Positions 35,539 through 45,285 are shown, counted from the stretch's first letter. The stretch is 64,000 nt of DNA from Clostridium sporogenes (GCF_001020205.1 NZ_CP011663.1:248001-312000), one strand, 5' to 3'. Program-made: numbers and translations. The notes: generated by a model not told the origin, from the sequence alone.

Positions 35539-36180
35539 ATGTATAACCCTTATGGTATGTATCCATGTTTTTATTGTTTTGGAATACCAATGTATAATTC
35601 AGATGGAGGTATGAATAATCCTTATGATACCTACCCATATTATAATCAAATGAATAGATCAAATTATAATGAATTAGAATTTAATAATAACATTCAATTT
35701 GATGATGCAATGTGTGACCCAACATATTTATATGCACGTTCATTAGATAAAAAGAATTCAATAAATTTAAAGGATTATGGTCCACGACCTTTTGTAGTTG
35801 ACATAGAGGAAGCTACTAAACAAAATAATACTTTTCGTACCGCTTTATGGACAGGAAAACATCTACAAGTTACTTTGATGAGTATTAATGTAGGTGATGA
35901 TATAGGATTAGAAATGCATCCAGATGTTGATCAGTTTATACGTGTTGAAGAAGGCCAAGGTCTTGTTAAAATGGGAAGTAATAAGGACAGGATGAATTTT
36001 CAAGCAGAAGTTTATGATGATTTTGCAATTATGATACCTGCTGGTACATGGCATAATATCATTAATACAGGAAATAAACCACTTAAGGTTTATTCTATTT
36101 ATGCACCACCAGAACATCCACATGGAACAGTTCATAAAACCAAGGCAGATGCAGAAGCTGCTGAAGAGAACCACCACTAA
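35539..36180 (+). CDS. Cupin-domain protein with Tyr/Asn-rich N-terminus
   Basis: 213 residues. The first 55 are rich in Tyr, Asn, Met and Pro (YNPYGMYPCFYCF), a composition common in spore-coat proteins. Residues about 95-200 form a cupin with EMHPDVDQFIRVEEG and a later PAGTWHNI, the two metal-binding motifs (His, Glu, His kept). It resembles mannose-6-phosphate-isomerase-like cupins. A spore-coat or exosporium role is possible but inferred from composition only. AAGGAGAG precedes the ATG. A terminator follows at 36281. Confidence 0.82.
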   Translation: MYNPYGMYPCFYCFGIPMYNSDGGMNNPYDTYPYYNQMNRSNYNELEFNNNIQFDDAMCDPTYLYARSLDKKNSINLKDYGPRPFVVDIEEATKQNNTFRTALWTGKHLQVTLMSINVGDDIGLEMHPDVDQFIRVEEGQGLVKMGSNKDRMNFQAEVYDDFAIMIPAGTWHNIINTGNKPLKVYSIYAPPEHPHGTVHKTKADAEAAEENHH

Positions 36181-36280
36181 TTAAGATTAACTATATACAA
36201 GACCATCATAAAGAGAATTTGTGTATATCTATTATTGGTTGAAAAATTATCATATATGTGCGCCTAAATATATGATTTAG

Positions 36281-36312
36281 TACCCTGAAATAGTAATCTC
36301 AGGGTATTTTTG
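36281..36312 (+). terminator. Terminator after cupin gene
   Basis: TACCCTGA (36281-36288) pairs with TCAGGGTA (36299-36306), followed by five T's. Confidence 0.8.
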
Positions 36313-36361
36313 TATTCATCTACTATAATATAATTATCTTTTGTTTTGTACACCAAAATGA

Positions 36362-36396
36362 TATAATTAACAATATCTTGAGAAAAGAACAAGATA
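36362..36396 (+). promoter_or_regulatory. -10 element and inverted repeat before the Bce-like module
   Basis: TATAAT at 36362-36367. Just downstream TATCTTG (36374-36380) and CAAGATA (36390-36396) form a 7-bp inverted repeat with a 9-nt centre, placed at the likely transcription start. This is a candidate operator for the response regulator that follows. Confidence 0.4.
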
Positions 36397-36433
36397 CGTA
36401 AATCAATAAATTAGTATAGGTTAGGGTTTTAAA

Positions 36434-37117
36434 ATGAATAATACATATAAATTATTAATAATTGAAGATGATAAAAACATGTGTGAAGTGTTAAGTAATC
36501 TTCTAAATAAATGGGAATTTGAAGTGAATATCTGTAAAGACTTTGAAAAAATAATAGAGTGTTTTTTAAAATATAAGCCTGACGTTGTTCTTATGGATAT
36601 TAATCTGCCAGTTTGTGATGGATTTTATTGGTGTAAAAAGATAAGACAAATATCTAAAACGCCAATTATATTTGTATCTTCAAGGGATAGTAATATGGAG
36701 ATAGTAATGGCAATCAATAATGGTGGAGATGATTTCATACAAAAGCCATTTAACTCAGAGGTGTTAATTGCAAAATTACAAGCTATTATAAGAAGGACAT
36801 ATGAGTATAAAGATGAAGAATCAAAAGTATTAAAATGTGATGATTTATTATTAAATTTACATAATGCAACTCTTTTATACAATGAAAAGTCCTTAGAACT
36901 TACAAAAAATGAAATGCTGCTTTTAAAAACTCTTATGGAAAATAAAGGTAAAGGAGTTTCTAGAAGCAAGCTAATGAAAAAGCTTTGGGATGATGATATA
37001 TATGTTAATGAGAATACTTTAACTGTTAATATTAATAGATTAAGAAATAGATTAGAGAAATTTGGAATAAAAGATTTAATAGTAACCCAAAAAGGCATTG
37101 GATATATAATATTATGA
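36434..37117 (+). CDS. Response regulator, BceR-like (OmpR family)
   Basis: 227 residues. The receiver domain has IIEDD near the N-terminus, the phospho-acceptor Asp at residue 55 (LMDINLP) and the conserved Lys in FIQKPF. The C-terminal winged-helix domain (ELTKNEMLLLKTL onward, ending VTQKGIGYIIL) binds DNA. It is followed by an intramembrane-sensing kinase and a BceAB-type transporter, the set that senses and removes cell-wall-active peptide antibiotics in Firmicutes. Confidence 0.92.
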   Translation: MNNTYKLLIIEDDKNMCEVLSNLLNKWEFEVNICKDFEKIIECFLKYKPDVVLMDINLPVCDGFYWCKKIRQISKTPIIFVSSRDSNMEIVMAINNGGDDFIQKPFNSEVLIAKLQAIIRRTYEYKDEESKVLKCDDLLLNLHNATLLYNEKSLELTKNEMLLLKTLMENKGKGVSRSKLMKKLWDDDIYVNENTLTVNINRLRNRLEKFGIKDLIVTQKGIGYIIL

Positions 37118-37185
37118 TATTAGGTCAATTGTTTAGATAAAAATTCTAAATAGTTGGCTTTTTTTTAAGGGAGAGAAAAGTATCG

Positions 37186-38190
37186 ATGAAGATAATGGAT
37201 TATATTAAGATTAATAAAATATGGTTAATAAGCAATTCAATAATTTTTATAATTCTTAATTGTATATTATATAGTAGTAGTACTATAAATAAGAGTTTCC
37301 AAGATATTATGTATATGGATATACTTATTTTATTAATAGTACTTATAGCTTTTATCTATGGTTTCGTAAAAGAAAAGAATAAATACAGTAATATTTTAAA
37401 ATATAGCTATGAATTAGATAATAAAATAAAGGATTTTCATTTAAATGTATTTTCAAATATGCTGGAAAAGCAAAAGCTTGAGCATTTAAAGAAGGAAGAA
37501 AAATTAAAAAGCAATATAAATGATTTCGAAGACTATATTACAAAATGGGTTCATGACATTAAAATTAATATTGCTGTTATTTATCTATTATTAGAAAATT
37601 TTGAAGAGGAGAAATTTCAAAAAATAATTTGTGAAATGAAACAAATGGAGTTTAGTGTAAACCAAGTTCTATATGTTACAAGGGCAAACAATTATAATTT
37701 AGATATAAAAAGTGAGCAAGTAGCAGTAAAAGATGAAATTAAAAAGGCAATAAAAGAAAATGCAGAGTTTTTCATAAATAAAAACATTGAAATAATGTTA
37801 GAAGTTCCAGAGTTTAGCATAATAAGTGATAGAAAGTGGATTTACTATATACTTTCCCAAATTATTAATAATAGCAGCAAGTACACTAATGGAAATGGAC
37901 AACTATATATCTTTAGCAAGGAGGATAGTAAAGCTTATTATCTATACATTAAAGACAATGGAATTGGTATTCCAAAGGAAGATATAAATAGAATATTCAA
38001 TAAAGGATTTACAGGAAAGAATGGAAGAAGAACTAAATCGACTGGTATTGGTTTATATTATGCAAAAAAGATGTGCAATAACTTAAATATAGATTTAAAG
38101 GTGGAAAGTGAAGAGGGGGAGTACACTGAATTTGTTTTAAGTTTTTACAAATTAGCAGATTACTTTAATATTACACCAATGTCACAATAG
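37186..38190 (+). CDS. Sensor histidine kinase, BceS-like
   Basis: 334 residues. Two closely spaced membrane helices (about 12-30 and 44-60) with almost no extracellular loop mark an intramembrane-sensing kinase, which relies on its transporter to detect the drug. The phospho-accepting His is at residue 123 (KWVHDIKINIA). The ATPase part has IINNSSKY (N box), DNGIGIP (G1) and TGIGLYYAKK (G2). It acts with the upstream response regulator and the downstream ABC transporter. Confidence 0.92.
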   Translation: MKIMDYIKINKIWLISNSIIFIILNCILYSSSTINKSFQDIMYMDILILLIVLIAFIYGFVKEKNKYSNILKYSYELDNKIKDFHLNVFSNMLEKQKLEHLKKEEKLKSNINDFEDYITKWVHDIKINIAVIYLLLENFEEEKFQKIICEMKQMEFSVNQVLYVTRANNYNLDIKSEQVAVKDEIKKAIKENAEFFINKNIEIMLEVPEFSIISDRKWIYYILSQIINNSSKYTNGNGQLYIFSKEDSKAYYLYIKDNGIGIPKEDINRIFNKGFTGKNGRRTKSTGIGLYYAKKMCNNLNIDLKVESEEGEYTEFVLSFYKLADYFNITPMSQ

Positions 38191-38264
38191 AATCTAATTT
38201 GTAACCTGGATAGATGGAAGAATGTTTAGGTGCAAATTATACTATAGATATGAGGTGATAATTT

Positions 38265-39029
38265 ATGAAAAAAATAGTAGAGATATCAAAATTAATTAAG
38301 GATTATGGAAGATTAACTAATCAATATAAGGTATTAAAGGGAATAGATTTAGAGATTAATGAGGGAGAATTTATTAGTATAATGGGTCCTTCAGGGTCAG
38401 GAAAGACAACCCTTTTAAATATCATGTCAACAATAGATAAAGCAACTTCTGGTATGGTTATAATTGATAGTAAAGATGTAAATAGTCTAAGAGAAGACGA
38501 ATTAGCTAGGTTTAGAAGGGATGTAATAGGCTTTGTTTTTCAAGATTTCAATTTGTTAGATAGTATGACAATAAGAGATAATATTGCACTACCCCTAACA
38601 CTAAACAGTGAAAAGACAGAGATAATACTGGAAAGGATCAATAAACTAACAAAGCTCTTAGGAATAGAAAAACACCTAGATAAATATCCTTATCAATTAT
38701 CGGGAGGACAAAAGCAAAGAGCAGCAATTTGTAGAGCATTAATTACATCTCCAAAGGTAATTTTTGCAGATGAGCCAACTGGTGCTTTAGATTCTAAATC
38801 ATCTGTAGAAGTTCTTGAGTGCTTTACAAATATTAATAAAAGTTATAATACCACAATTGTGATGGTAACTCATGATGCCAGGGCTGCAAGTTATGCAGAT
38901 AGAATAATGTTTTTAAAGGATGGGAGTATAAGTGGTGAGTTATATAGCAATGGAAATAAAAGTGAGATGTTTAAAAAGATCCTTAATATGATAGCAGTGA
39001 TGGGAGGAGAAAGCAATGAACTCATTTAA
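38265..39029 (+). CDS. ABC transporter ATPase, BceA-like
   Basis: 254 residues with one ABC domain: Walker A GPSGSGKTT, Q-loop FVFQDFNLLD, signature LSGGQKQRAAI, Walker B VIFADEPTGALD and switch His VTHDARAA. This is the MacB/LolD/BceA type that works with FtsX-like permeases. AGGTGAT precedes the ATG. It overlaps the permease gene by 14 nt, so the two are translated together. The likely role is energising peptide-antibiotic sensing or removal. Confidence 0.94.
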   Translation: MKKIVEISKLIKDYGRLTNQYKVLKGIDLEINEGEFISIMGPSGSGKTTLLNIMSTIDKATSGMVIIDSKDVNSLREDELARFRRDVIGFVFQDFNLLDSMTIRDNIALPLTLNSEKTEIILERINKLTKLLGIEKHLDKYPYQLSGGQKQRAAICRALITSPKVIFADEPTGALDSKSSVEVLECFTNINKSYNTTIVMVTHDARAASYADRIMFLKDGSISGELYSNGNKSEMFKKILNMIAVMGGESNELI

Positions 39030-40938
39030 ACTATCATTTAAGCTTTTTAAGGATAACATAAAGGTATATAAACTTTATTTGCTTATTACAATTGTTTCTG
39101 TGGCAGCTTTTTATAACTTTTTAGAAATAGAAAATAATGAAGCATTTATTTCCGTAAGCGAAAGATTTCAGGCAGCAAGTGTAGCAAGTATTTCCTGTGG
39201 TTTTATTTTAGTATGCACAGTAATATATTTTATATTTAATGCAGATAAGTTTTTCCTATTAAATAGGCAAAAAGAGACTGCCTTATATATGTTAATGGGA
39301 GTTACCCAATCAAAAATCGGACAAGTATTTGCAATAGAAAGTTTATTCCTTGGAGTTGTTTCTATATTTAGTGGACTTGCATTTGGAATAATCTTATCTA
39401 AATTATTTTTTATGCTTTTAGCAAAATCAATCTTTTTAAATGTAGCAATACCTTTCAAAATTTCATTAGATTCTATTTTTACAGTTATTTTAGTATTCTC
39501 ATGTATTTTCGTAGTAATAGGTTATAGGAAATATAGAGTAATAAAGAAAAGTAAACTTATAGATATGATTAATGCTGCAAAGAGAAAAGAAGATCTTCCA
39601 AAGCTAAGATATTTTAAAGGGATTTCAGGGGTGCTATTAATTTTAGCTGGATACATAGTTGGTGTTATGATTAAAAGCTGGGAGTTAGATTTGATGATTT
39701 CATCTGTGACAGTATTGTTATATGTTTCAGCTGGAACTTATCTTTTCTTTGGAAGTTTCATGTCTATAGTTCTTAATAAGATAATTAAAAATAAGAAGCT
39801 GGTATACAAAAATGTTATGTTAGTAAGCATTTCTAATGTGTATTTTAGACTAAAGGGGAATTATCGAAATTTAGCTATGACTGCAATATTATGTGCAGCA
39901 GCTATAACAGCCTTTGGAGCAAGCTTATCTTTTAATGAAGTTGCCAAAAGAGAAGCTATTAAACAATCTCCATATAGTTTTAGCTATGAAAGTGATGATG
40001 AAAAATCAAAAGAAAAAGTAGTAGAGATAATTAAACAATCTAATCATCAGCTGATTGGAATTAATGAAAATAAATTTTTTTTAGGAAAGGTTAAGTATAA
40101 AGACTACCATAAAAAAGTAGATTACAATCGTGAAGCCATAATAATAAGCTATTCAGCATTAAAAAAGAACTTAGAATTTTTACATTATAAAGTAAAAGAT
40201 AATATTGAACCAAAGGGAAAAGAAGCTGTTTTTATAGCAAGTGCAACAACATTATCATCGACCTTTAATGTTGTAGAAAAAGAAATAGAAATAAATGATA
40301 AAGAGTTTGTTATAAAAACACAAGAAGAAGTTCCCTTCACTGGAATTATAGATAAATTAGGAACAAAAAATATATACGTATTAGAAGATAGTGAATATGA
40401 AAAGGTAAGGAAAGGTTTTAATGAGATATCATTAAATTGCGTTCAAATAAGCAAGAAGGTAGATTCAAAACAATTAATCTTAGATATAAAGAAAGTCATA
40501 CATCAAGGCAAAGTATATCCACCTATTAATGAATATACATGGGATTATTATGCAATGGAAATATTTCATTTCCTTGGGATGGTAATGTCTATAATATTTA
40601 TACTATCAACCTTTAGTACAATATATTTTAAAATATTAAAGGATGCATTTATGGATAAAGAACAGTATATAACATTGAAGAAAGTAGGAATGAGTAAAGA
40701 AGAAATAAAAAAATCTGTATATGTGCAAGTTGCAATCTCATTTATTTTACCTTGTAGTACAGCAATATTACACAGCATTATTGCTATGAAAATGTTAGAA
40801 CAAGTAATGAATTTTTCTTTTAATCTTCAGTTAATAATTTCCTTAGGATTATATTCAATAACAATGATTTTATTCTATATTTTTATTAGTAATAATTATG
40901 TGAATATGGTTTATGAAGAAGGTGATAATAATGCTTAA
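39016..40938 (+). CDS. ABC transporter permease, BceB-like (FtsX domain)
   Basis: 640 residues, the size of BceB-type permeases. About ten membrane helices are seen. A large soluble segment (roughly 300-500) lies between helices 7 and 8, the extracellular domain that in this family determines which peptide is recognised. An FtsX-like unit occupies each end. GGGAGGAGAA precedes the ATG. The module is regulator, kinase, ATPase, permease in order, with a hydrolase overlapping the end. The drug recognised cannot be deduced. Confidence 0.92.
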   Translation: MNSFKLSFKLFKDNIKVYKLYLLITIVSVAAFYNFLEIENNEAFISVSERFQAASVASISCGFILVCTVIYFIFNADKFFLLNRQKETALYMLMGVTQSKIGQVFAIESLFLGVVSIFSGLAFGIILSKLFFMLLAKSIFLNVAIPFKISLDSIFTVILVFSCIFVVIGYRKYRVIKKSKLIDMINAAKRKEDLPKLRYFKGISGVLLILAGYIVGVMIKSWELDLMISSVTVLLYVSAGTYLFFGSFMSIVLNKIIKNKKLVYKNVMLVSISNVYFRLKGNYRNLAMTAILCAAAITAFGASLSFNEVAKREAIKQSPYSFSYESDDEKSKEKVVEIIKQSNHQLIGINENKFFLGKVKYKDYHKKVDYNREAIIISYSALKKNLEFLHYKVKDNIEPKGKEAVFIASATTLSSTFNVVEKEIEINDKEFVIKTQEEVPFTGIIDKLGTKNIYVLEDSEYEKVRKGFNEISLNCVQISKKVDSKQLILDIKKVIHQGKVYPPINEYTWDYYAMEIFHFLGMVMSIIFILSTFSTIYFKILKDAFMDKEQYITLKKVGMSKEEIKKSVYVQVAISFILPCSTAILHSIIAMKMLEQVMNFSFNLQLIISLGLYSITMILFYIFISNNYVNMVYEEGDNNA

Positions 40939-41902
40939 AAAAATAATAAAAATATTAAGAAACATTCTTATTGTGATATTAGCATTGCTAATAATTATTT
41001 CTATAGTAGGTCAAGTCCGAAAATATTTAGAGAAGGATGACGTTAAACCGTTAGGGGTATTAGTGAATGTTGATGGTAAAAAAATGCATGTATATTCTGA
41101 AGGATATGGAAAGAAGACAATTGTTTTAATGCCAGGTTTAGGAAGTATAGCGCCCGCAATTGATTTTAAGCCATTAATTAATGAATTTAAAAAGGATTTT
41201 AGAGTAGTTGTTGTTGAACCTTTTGGTTATGGTTTTAGTGAAGAAACTTTAAAGGAACGAACTGTAGAAAATATTGTTGATGAAACAAGAATGGCATTGA
41301 AGAAAGCAAGGATAGATGGTCCATATATACTTATGCCTCACTCAATATCAGGGGTATACGCCCAGTACTATGCATCAGCTTATCCAAAAGAAGTAGAAAG
41401 CATAATTATGTTAGATACAACCTTAGTTAAGGCATGTTTAGAGGATTCAGATAAAGTTGATTTAGCTATGGGTAAAAAACAATTGATTTTAGCTACTCTG
41501 GGAAATTTTTTAGGAATAGATAGAGTATACTATAACAGTATTTATAAAAATGAAAATTGTTTTTCGGAAAGTGATAAAAAGAAGCTAGTGAAGATGGGAG
41601 TTAAAAACCCATTTAATAAAACTATGGAAAATGAAGTTGATATGATATTGAAAAATTGCGAAACAGTAAATAAAAGTAAAATGCCAAAGGACTTACCCAT
41701 ACTTAAATTTGTTGCAATCAAATGTATTAAGGATATAAATAATGAAAAATATACAAAGGCAATTAATAAAAATATAAATGAATTTAAGGAATATACTAAA
41801 TTTAGTTATTGTGTTTTAGAGGGAGGGCATTATATTTACTATACAAAATCAAGAGATATTGGAAAAGAAATTCGAGAGTTTTTAGCTAAATATGGTAATT
41901 AA
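40931..41902 (+). CDS. Membrane-anchored alpha/beta hydrolase linked to Bce-like module
   Basis: 323 residues. The ATG at 40931 follows AAGGTGAT and overlaps the permease stop by 8 nt. One N-terminal membrane segment (about 8-28) precedes an alpha/beta-hydrolase domain with MPGLGS (oxyanion region), nucleophile motif PHSISG and a late GGHYIYY with the catalytic His. The usual first Gly of GXSXG is Pro. The overlap with the transporter gene suggests a related role, for instance on an antimicrobial or lipid substrate, but this is inferred from position. Confidence 0.82.
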   Translation: MLKKIIKILRNILIVILALLIIISIVGQVRKYLEKDDVKPLGVLVNVDGKKMHVYSEGYGKKTIVLMPGLGSIAPAIDFKPLINEFKKDFRVVVVEPFGYGFSEETLKERTVENIVDETRMALKKARIDGPYILMPHSISGVYAQYYASAYPKEVESIIMLDTTLVKACLEDSDKVDLAMGKKQLILATLGNFLGIDRVYYNSIYKNENCFSESDKKKLVKMGVKNPFNKTMENEVDMILKNCETVNKSKMPKDLPILKFVAIKCIKDINNEKYTKAINKNINEFKEYTKFSYCVLEGGHYIYYTKSRDIGKEIREFLAKYGN

Positions 41903-42161
41903 TTATAGTAGTTTAAGATGGAATAGTGGAGTTTAAAGGTTAGATTTTAAGATAGACAATGGAATATATAAAAGTAATATAATTCAATTCTATGATGTAG
42001 ATAATGGGTTACTAGATTATATATATTTACATAAGTAGAAGATAAATACATAAGCCTATATGATAGCGAATACATGTAATTATATAAGAAAATAAGGATT
42101 ATTATGTATTTGACAACATAAATTTCCAAATATATAATCAAATTAAAGTTTAATAAAACAA

Positions 42162-42401
42162 ATGGGGTATGGCAATGTATTTACAAGCGTGGATGGGGGT
42201 GAAGTATCTTGTCAGTTTAAAGAGGTCAAAAGAATACCAATAGAAGAATACACAAGTTACGGGAAAATTGTAGCAGGTTGGATGTATGTTTATAAAATTG
42301 ATAATTTGACTAAGGGGATACACAATGTTGAATTTATATGTCATGGAACAGGAACTCCATATAGATGTATGAAAGCTACTGCTAAAATAAATAAACTTTA
42401 G
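42162..42401 (+). CDS. Short ORF, 79 residues, possibly a gene remnant
   Basis: There is no convincing ribosome site before the ATG (AAACAA). The product (GYGNVFTSVDGGEVS near the start, IHNVEFICHGTG near the end) looks like the C-terminal part of a beta-rich extracellular domain rather than a complete protein. No signal peptide is present. The 260 nt upstream is AT-rich with many stops. I do not recognise the family. It is most likely a fragment. Confidence 0.3.
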   Translation: MGYGNVFTSVDGGEVSCQFKEVKRIPIEEYTSYGKIVAGWMYVYKIDNLTKGIHNVEFICHGTGTPYRCMKATAKINKL

Positions 42402-42444
42402 ATAGCAAATAGCAGTAGAAAAAAATTAAAATACAAACATATAT

Positions 42445-42483
42445 AATAATAAACTTCAGCCAAAAATACTGGGGTTTATTATT
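42445..42483 (+). terminator. Hairpin upstream of the 166-residue ORF
   Basis: 15-bp stem with G-U pairs, 42445-42459 with 42469-42483, ending in TTTATTATT. It could terminate upstream transcription or act as an attenuator for the gene starting at 42506. Confidence 0.55.
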
Positions 42484-42505
42484 ACATACAAATGGAGGTA
42501 ATATA

Positions 42506-43006
42506 ATGAGTCTAACTATTAATCAAGCTCAACCAACAAATTATATAAATAACCAATTAAAAAATAATAAAGACAAAAAATTCATTTTAAATATTGATGA
42601 TAAAAAAATTAGTGAAGAAGAAGATAAAAAATTATATGAAGTATATAAAAAAAGTCATATGGCTCATTCAGCTTATAGTTTTGAGGAATATAAAAAAAAT
42701 CTTATAGGATTTCCTCCTATAACAGCGCCAGGAATAGTTCGTAAAGCATGGAGAGAAAAATTAGAAAAGTGTACTACAGAAGAAGAACGATTAAATATGA
42801 TGACTTTTGGGTTTTATGCTTTGGAAGTTTTAAATAAAAAAAATGGAAATGTACCAAAGGATGTAAATGGTTATTTAGATCTTATGGAAGAAATGCAGGT
42901 TTACATAGAAAGATACAATAATTGCCCAGGTGTAGATGAGAGATACTATGAAGGTCTTAGAGATGTAATTAATAGCTTTGTAACAGAATTGAAAAAATAT
43001 AAATAA
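42506..43006 (+). CDS. Hypothetical protein, 166 residues
   Basis: A strong ribosome site (ATGGAGGTAATAT) precedes the ATG. The protein is soluble, charged and mainly helical, without signal or membrane segments. The N-terminus (SLTINQAQPTNYI) is Asn/Gln-rich and disordered-looking. The body contains FPPITAPGIVRKAWREKL and ends in a helical VINSFVTELKKYK. I do not recognise the family. It stands alone between a hairpin and a terminator, so it is probably monocistronic. Confidence 0.7.
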   Translation: MSLTINQAQPTNYINNQLKNNKDKKFILNIDDKKISEEEDKKLYEVYKKSHMAHSAYSFEEYKKNLIGFPPITAPGIVRKAWREKLEKCTTEEERLNMMTFGFYALEVLNKKNGNVPKDVNGYLDLMEEMQVYIERYNNCPGVDERYYEGLRDVINSFVTELKKYK

Positions 43007-43212
43007 AATATCCAAGCTATGAGCATATCTTTTAAATATATCAATTTAAATTGTGAGCAATTTGATAGTATAAGTTTTAATATATTTTTATTATAAATCC
43101 GTTATGACCTCTTAAAAGAATTGCTTTAATAATACTTTCTAGATTTTCTAATTGTGGTTTAGTTAGGTATAAATCGAAATTTAGTTGTTTAAAGAATTTA
43201 TAATTTAATAGT
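43007..43212. other. AT-rich spacer without recognised feature
   Basis: Part of the 333-nt gap before the ECF sigma gene. Stops occur in all frames and no repeat or RNA was recognised except the terminator that follows. Confidence 0.5.
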
Positions 43213-43261
43213 AAAAAAATTAGTATGGAATAGTAGAATGTTATTTCATACTAATTTTTTT
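43213..43261. terminator. Bidirectional terminator
   Basis: Perfect 15-bp stem AAAAAAATTAGTATG/CATACTAATTTTTTT (43213-43227 with 43247-43261), extended by AATA/TATT pairs inside. Confidence 0.85.
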
Positions 43262-43339
43262 ATTGGAGAACCAAAAGCAACCTTAACTTATCTAATAGAT
43301 GAATGTAAAATATGATTATATTGTAATATGGAGGTTAAA

Positions 43340-43867
43340 ATGGAACATGTATACTTAATAGAGTTGGCTAGGCTAGCAAAGAAAGGTGATAAAGCAGCAT
43401 TTAGTAAGCTCATAAAAATTTATGAAAAAGATTTGTACAGAATATCTATAGCTATGTTAAAAAATGATGATGATGCTTTAGATGGGATGCAGGATGCTAT
43501 CCTTAAAGCTTTTAAAAGTATAAAAAATTTGAGAGAGCCTGAATACTTTAAAACATGGTTAATAAAAATCCTTATTAATAGTTGTACATCAATTATTAAT
43601 AAAAAAAGAAAAATTGTTGTATATGAAGAGTATATAAATAAGTCCTATGAAGAAGAATGTTTCAGAGAAATTGATATAAAAGACGCAGTAAATAAACTTG
43701 ATTATCAACTTAAAATACTTATAATTCTTTACTATTATGAAGATATGTCCTTAAAAAATATAAGTAAAGTTTTGGATATTCCAGAAGGAACTATAAAATC
43801 AAGATTATCTAGAGCTAGAGGATATTTAAAAGAATATTTAAGTGATAATATAAGGAGCGTGTTTTAA
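43340..43867 (+). CDS. ECF-type RNA polymerase sigma factor
   Basis: 175 residues. The ATG at 43340 is 4 nt after ATGGAGGT. The in-frame ATG at 43328 is part of that site. Region 2 (DLYRISIAMLKNDDDALDGMQD, EPEYFKTWLIKILINSC) and region 4 (EDMSLKNISKVLDIPEGTIKSRLSRAR) are the two sigma domains of extracytoplasmic-function factors. It is translated just ahead of a DUF4179-type membrane protein, the usual anti-sigma partner, so it probably responds to an envelope signal. Confidence 0.93.
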   Translation: MEHVYLIELARLAKKGDKAAFSKLIKIYEKDLYRISIAMLKNDDDALDGMQDAILKAFKSIKNLREPEYFKTWLIKILINSCTSIINKKRKIVVYEEYINKSYEEECFREIDIKDAVNKLDYQLKILIILYYYEDMSLKNISKVLDIPEGTIKSRLSRARGYLKEYLSDNIRSVF

Positions 43868-43868
43868 T

Positions 43869-45266
43869 ATGGAAAATAATTTTGAAAAGGAATTAAAAGA
43901 ACTTATAAAAAACAGTGAAGATATAAAAGTTCCGCCTAAAATATCAGCAGGAGTGGATGAACTTTTAGATAATCTACAATCTAATAGTACTAATGGTAAG
44001 AAAGTTGTCATAAAAAGAATAAGTATAGTAGTAATATTAGTTTTAATTTTTTTAACTGGTTTTGTTAGTACTTTTCCAACTTTAGCAGCCGAAATACCAA
44101 TTATTAATAAACTTGCAGGTAATAAATCTTTATTTAACAAGATAGAATCTAGTGAATATGGAGATGAATTTAAAAATTTATCTAAATTAAATAATGTGTC
44201 AGTTGAGATAAATAAAGGAGTTTCTCGCAAAGGAATTACTATAACAATAAAAGAAATAGCATATGATGAAGCAGCTTTTTATGTAGTTTATGAAGTTAGT
44301 TTAGATAAAAAATTAAAAAATAAAGAGTATTTAAATAACTTAAGGTCAAATGTAAAAGTAAATGGCAAAAGTTATGAAGCTAGTGCACAAATTCCATTAA
44401 ATTCTGATGATAAAAAGACTACAATTACAGAGGTATTTGCAGTAACTGGTGGAGATACAATTCCAGATAAATTTGATTTTAATATTAATTTTATTCAAGA
44501 TGATAATTCAAAGGAAAGCTGGAATTTTAAAATTCCGCTAATAAAACAAAATTTACAAAATAAAGTTGATATTTTGAGAGTAAATCAAAATATAAGAGAT
44601 GGTTTTAATTCAATGAAAATAGTAAAGCTATCAAGTTCACCAGCATACTTATCACTGTTAGCAAAATTTAAAAAATATGAACCAGATAAATATGACTATA
44701 TAATAATGGATTCAAAAGGAAATGAGTATGAACAAGTAGATATAGGAGGTATAGTAGAAAAAAAGTTTTCAACTGATGTTACATTCTTCTATAAGCAAAT
44801 TGAAAAAAATAAATTAGAAAGTATTACTATATTAAAATCAAAGGTTGAAAAATATTCTCCAAATAAGCTTAAGAATGTACAATATATACCATTAAATTCT
44901 AAATTACCAATTGATATTTCAGTAGGTAAGGGTAAAAAGGTTACAGTTAATTCAATAAGTCAAAAAAATGATCAACTTGAAATCATGTTTACTGCAAAAG
45001 AAATTCCATTATATACTTTTGGATTTGAAGGTGGAATAAGTATTTATGATAAAACTATGGATAAGAAAGATAAAGAAGCTTATGATATTATACGTATGAA
45101 TGTTTTAGGTAATAATAGATATAAATCTATCATACCTATAAAGAGGGGGATAAATAAAAATGATAAATTTATAGAGTATGATAGAGATATTAATAAAGCA
45201 TTTATATGTATAGGCAATTATGATGAAATGTATAAGGAAATTGGAAAAATAGATTTAAAAAAATAA
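43869..45266 (+). CDS. DUF4179-type membrane anti-sigma factor
   Basis: 465 residues starting 1 nt after the sigma gene stop, with AAGGAGCG upstream. A cytoplasmic N-terminus (about 1-52) that would hold the sigma factor is followed by one membrane helix (about 54-75). A large outer part follows with the DUF4179 region (SVEINKGVSRKGITITIKEI, YDEAAFYVVYEV) and a second Ig-like domain. The family pairs with SigV/SigM-like factors in clostridia. Signal and release mechanism are not known. A weak hairpin follows at 45286. Confidence 0.87.
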   Translation: MENNFEKELKELIKNSEDIKVPPKISAGVDELLDNLQSNSTNGKKVVIKRISIVVILVLIFLTGFVSTFPTLAAEIPIINKLAGNKSLFNKIESSEYGDEFKNLSKLNNVSVEINKGVSRKGITITIKEIAYDEAAFYVVYEVSLDKKLKNKEYLNNLRSNVKVNGKSYEASAQIPLNSDDKKTTITEVFAVTGGDTIPDKFDFNINFIQDDNSKESWNFKIPLIKQNLQNKVDILRVNQNIRDGFNSMKIVKLSSSPAYLSLLAKFKKYEPDKYDYIIMDSKGNEYEQVDIGGIVEKKFSTDVTFFYKQIEKNKLESITILKSKVEKYSPNKLKNVQYIPLNSKLPIDISVGKGKKVTVNSISQKNDQLEIMFTAKEIPLYTFGFEGGISIYDKTMDKKDKEAYDIIRMNVLGNNRYKSIIPIKRGINKNDKFIEYDRDINKAFICIGNYDEMYKEIGKIDLKK

Positions 45267-45285
45267 ACATAAAATTTAAGATTAG

